This document shows positions 5,763 through 6,571 of a stretch of 6,571 bases of DNA, one piece after another (positions within the stretch are counted from its first letter, which is position 1; each line of letters begins with the position of its first letter). The notes under the pieces were generated by a model. It saw nothing but the letters and a program-made list of their open reading frames with translations. It was not told the origin of the DNA and ran no database searches. The translations under genes and the position numbers were made by a program. Source of the DNA: an uncultured Allobaculum sp. (GTDB lineage Bacteria > Bacillota_I > Bacilli_A > Erysipelotrichales > Erysipelotrichaceae); the NCBI GenBank assembly GCA_910579655.1, contig CAJTVE010000101.1:1-6571 (forward strand), read 5' to 3'.

Positions 5763-6191
5763 TTAAGCGTATTTGTTTGCGGAATCATTTTGAGTCTGAA
5801 TCTTTTCTACTTCCTCGATGGAAAGACCAGATGCAAATGCCGCATCTTCCAAAGAATATTTTCCACTTTCAAGCATTCGAAGAACTGTTTGTTCCTTCTC
5901 TTCTTCATGACCTTCAGCATGACCTTCTTTCCAGCTCTTGTCCCTCAAATCTTCCATCGATTTGCACATAATATCAGCGCCCTCCTTGCTCTCTTTAAAA
6001 AAGAGCACTCTAGCATCCAGCAGGCTGTAATGCATATCATCTGCTTTGGTGCAGGAAAAATCATGCATCAACTTGCCAATCGGGGATTCATCCCGATACG
6101 CACCATTCACGTAGATTGTATGCTGGCCATTGCCAATCCTCTGGGTTGTTTCTGTGATACGTTTTTCTTTAATAAAGGCAAAAACCTGTTC
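5763..6191 (-). pseudogene. C-terminal fragment of a PD-(D/E)XK nuclease family transposase / Rpn-like protein (copy A)
   Basis: An open frame of 142 codons starts just after an in-frame TGA (6192-6194) with no usable start until GTG 6110. It reads EQVFAFIKEKR, then RIGNGQHTIYVNGAYRD, GKLMHDFSCTKADDMHYSLL, FFKESKEG and MCKSMEDLRDKSWKEG. These are the family motifs that follow the nuclease core, which is missing. A variable tail follows, with the tetrapeptide repeat EGHAEGHE and helices resembling a small helix-turn-helix (YSLEDAAFASGLSIEEVEKIQ). It is therefore a 5'-truncated duplicate, not a whole gene. Translation could still begin at the internal ATG 5969, which has a perfect AAGGAGG, giving 68 aa. 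Its conserved part (5921-6132) differs from copy B at only 7 of 212 positions. It lies between copy B and fprA, on the same strand. Confidence 0.8.
5967..5987 (-). promoter_or_regulatory. Internal ribosome-binding site and ATG in copy A
   Basis: AAGGAGG (5987-5981) precedes the in-frame ATG at 5969 by 11 nt. It would start a 68-aa protein, MCKSMEDLRDK onward to 5763, comprising the variable C-terminal domain only. The codons also spell conserved KEG residues, so the site could be a by-product of the protein sequence. Confidence 0.4.
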
Positions 6192-6201
6192 TCAGATTTC
6201 T
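6162..6201 (-). repeat. 40-bp perfect repeat (second occurrence)
   Basis: Identical to 5710-5749, at a period of 452 bp. It lies 21 bp downstream of the copy B stop and contains the first codons (EQVFAFIKEK) of copy A. It marks the junction where each truncated coding unit begins, just after the preceding unit's variable tail. Confidence 0.85.
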
Positions 6202-6222
6202 ACCCGAATGATTTCAAAAGTG

Positions 6223-6570
6223 TTAATCAGTAGAAGCAGACTCTACCTGGATTTTTTTTACTTCTTCTACTGATATTTTAGTAATGGATGCCACTTCTTC
6301 AAGAGATAGTTTTCCAGTCGCAAGCATACCAAGTACATTTTCCCTTATCGTTTGGTCACGACCTTCTTTCCAGCTCTTGTCCCTCAAATCTTCCATCGAT
6401 TTGCACATAATATCAACGCCCTCCTTGCTCTCTTTAAAAAAGCGTACTCTATCAGCCAGCAGGCTGTAATGCATATCATCTGCTTTGGTACAGGAAAAAT
6501 CATGCATCAGCTTGCCAATCGGGGATTCATCCCGATACGCACCATTCACGTAGATTGTATGCTGGCCATT
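6223..6570 (-). CDS. PD-(D/E)XK nuclease family transposase / Rpn-like protein, C-terminal part (copy B, runs off right edge)
   Basis: The frame is open to the right edge and continues the family sequence NGQHTIYVNGAYRD upstream of GTG 6549, so the real start and any nuclease core lie outside the window. Visible motifs are GKLMHDFSCTKADDMHYSLL, DRVRFFKESKEG and MCKSMEDLRDKSWKEG. The tail then differs from copy A: it lacks the EGHAEGHE repeat and reads LATGKLSLEEVASITKIS, ending SASTD. Full-length relatives are DNA nucleases in families of repetitive 'transposase-like' genes; E. coli Rpn proteins promote recombination and act in phage defence. It could be the end of an intact gene, or another fragment like copy A. 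An internal ATG at 6408 with AAGGAGG would give a 61-aa C-terminal product. Confidence 0.72.
   Translation of the reverse strand, partial: NGQHTIYVNGAYRDESPIGKLMHDFSCTKADDMHYSLLADRVRFFKESKEGVDIMCKSMEDLRDKSWKEGRDQTIRENVLGMLATGKLSLEEVASITKISVEEVKKIQVESASTD
6406..6426 (-). promoter_or_regulatory. Internal ribosome-binding site and ATG in copy B
   Basis: AAGGAGG (6426-6420) precedes the in-frame ATG at 6408 by 11 nt, exactly as in copy A. It would give a 61-aa stand-alone C-terminal protein ending at 6223. Confidence 0.4.
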
Positions 6571-6571
6571 G

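Larger units (their letters stand above)
5921..6571 (-). repeat. Near-identical 212-bp blocks of the array (5921-6132 and 6360-6571)
   Basis: The two blocks align without gaps and differ at 7 positions by my count. They encode the conserved middle of the Rpn-like C-terminal region. The intervening tails (5750-5920 and 6202-6359) differ in length (171 versus 158 bp) and align only at protein level. The right-hand block continues past the window edge. Confidence 0.88.

Noticed and set aside
5710..6571. CRISPR array or insertion sequence
   Set aside because: The repeats are long, few and coding, without short regular spacers. No terminal inverted repeats, target-site duplication or complete transposase is visible within the window.

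Overview
The window reads as chromosomal DNA from a mid-GC, anaerobic, probably gut-associated Firmicute, possibly Erysipelotrichia or Clostridia. This is inferred from three things: strong Shine-Dalgarno sequences with TTG and GTG alternatives, an oxygen/NO-detoxifying flavo-diiron protein typical of anaerobes, and a '7TM' sensor family that I know mainly from Firmicutes. No rRNA or marker gene confirms the taxon. Nearly all genes lie on the minus strand, so the operon reads from right to left.

Layout by region. (a) Positions 2-178 (+) hold the 3' end of an unidentified gene, closed by a perfect 16-bp stem-loop (197-239) with T-runs on both sides that also ends the operon arriving from the right. 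(b) Positions 263-3964 (-) are a signalling operon. In transcription order it encodes a 576-aa membrane protein with a 7TM sensor region and a degenerate kinase tail, a soluble 351-aa PAS histidine kinase with an HDQMG phosphoacceptor motif, a doubtful small ORF, and a 207-aa NarL/FixJ response regulator. The kinase-regulator gap contains mutually exclusive RNA stems and an 18-bp tandem duplication of the regulator's ribosome-binding site. (c) Positions 3965-4420 are intergenic, with the operon leader and the terminator of the next gene. (d) Positions 4421-5587 (-) encode an A-type flavoprotein (FprA / flavo-diiron) with all diiron ligands. (e) Positions 5710-6571 hold a short array of partial copies of the 3' end of a PD-(D/E)XK nuclease 'transposase' / Rpn-like gene. 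There is a 40-bp stub, a full C-terminal fragment (5763-6191) and a second copy running off the right edge (6223-6570).

How the parts work together: the membrane protein probably perceives a signal and passes it to the soluble kinase, which phosphorylates the regulator at Asp54. Regulated targets are not visible. FprA is a separate transcription unit. The most unusual part is the Rpn-like array. Its conserved segments are about 97% identical at DNA level (7 differences in 212 bp), yet the C-terminal tails between them have diverged strongly. Both copies keep a perfect AAGGAGG upstream of an internal in-frame ATG that would give a stand-alone C-terminal protein. This matches the arrangement reported for E. 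coli Rpn genes, where a small variable C-terminal product (RpnS) is an antitoxin for the full-length nuclease. Whether that applies here is inference.
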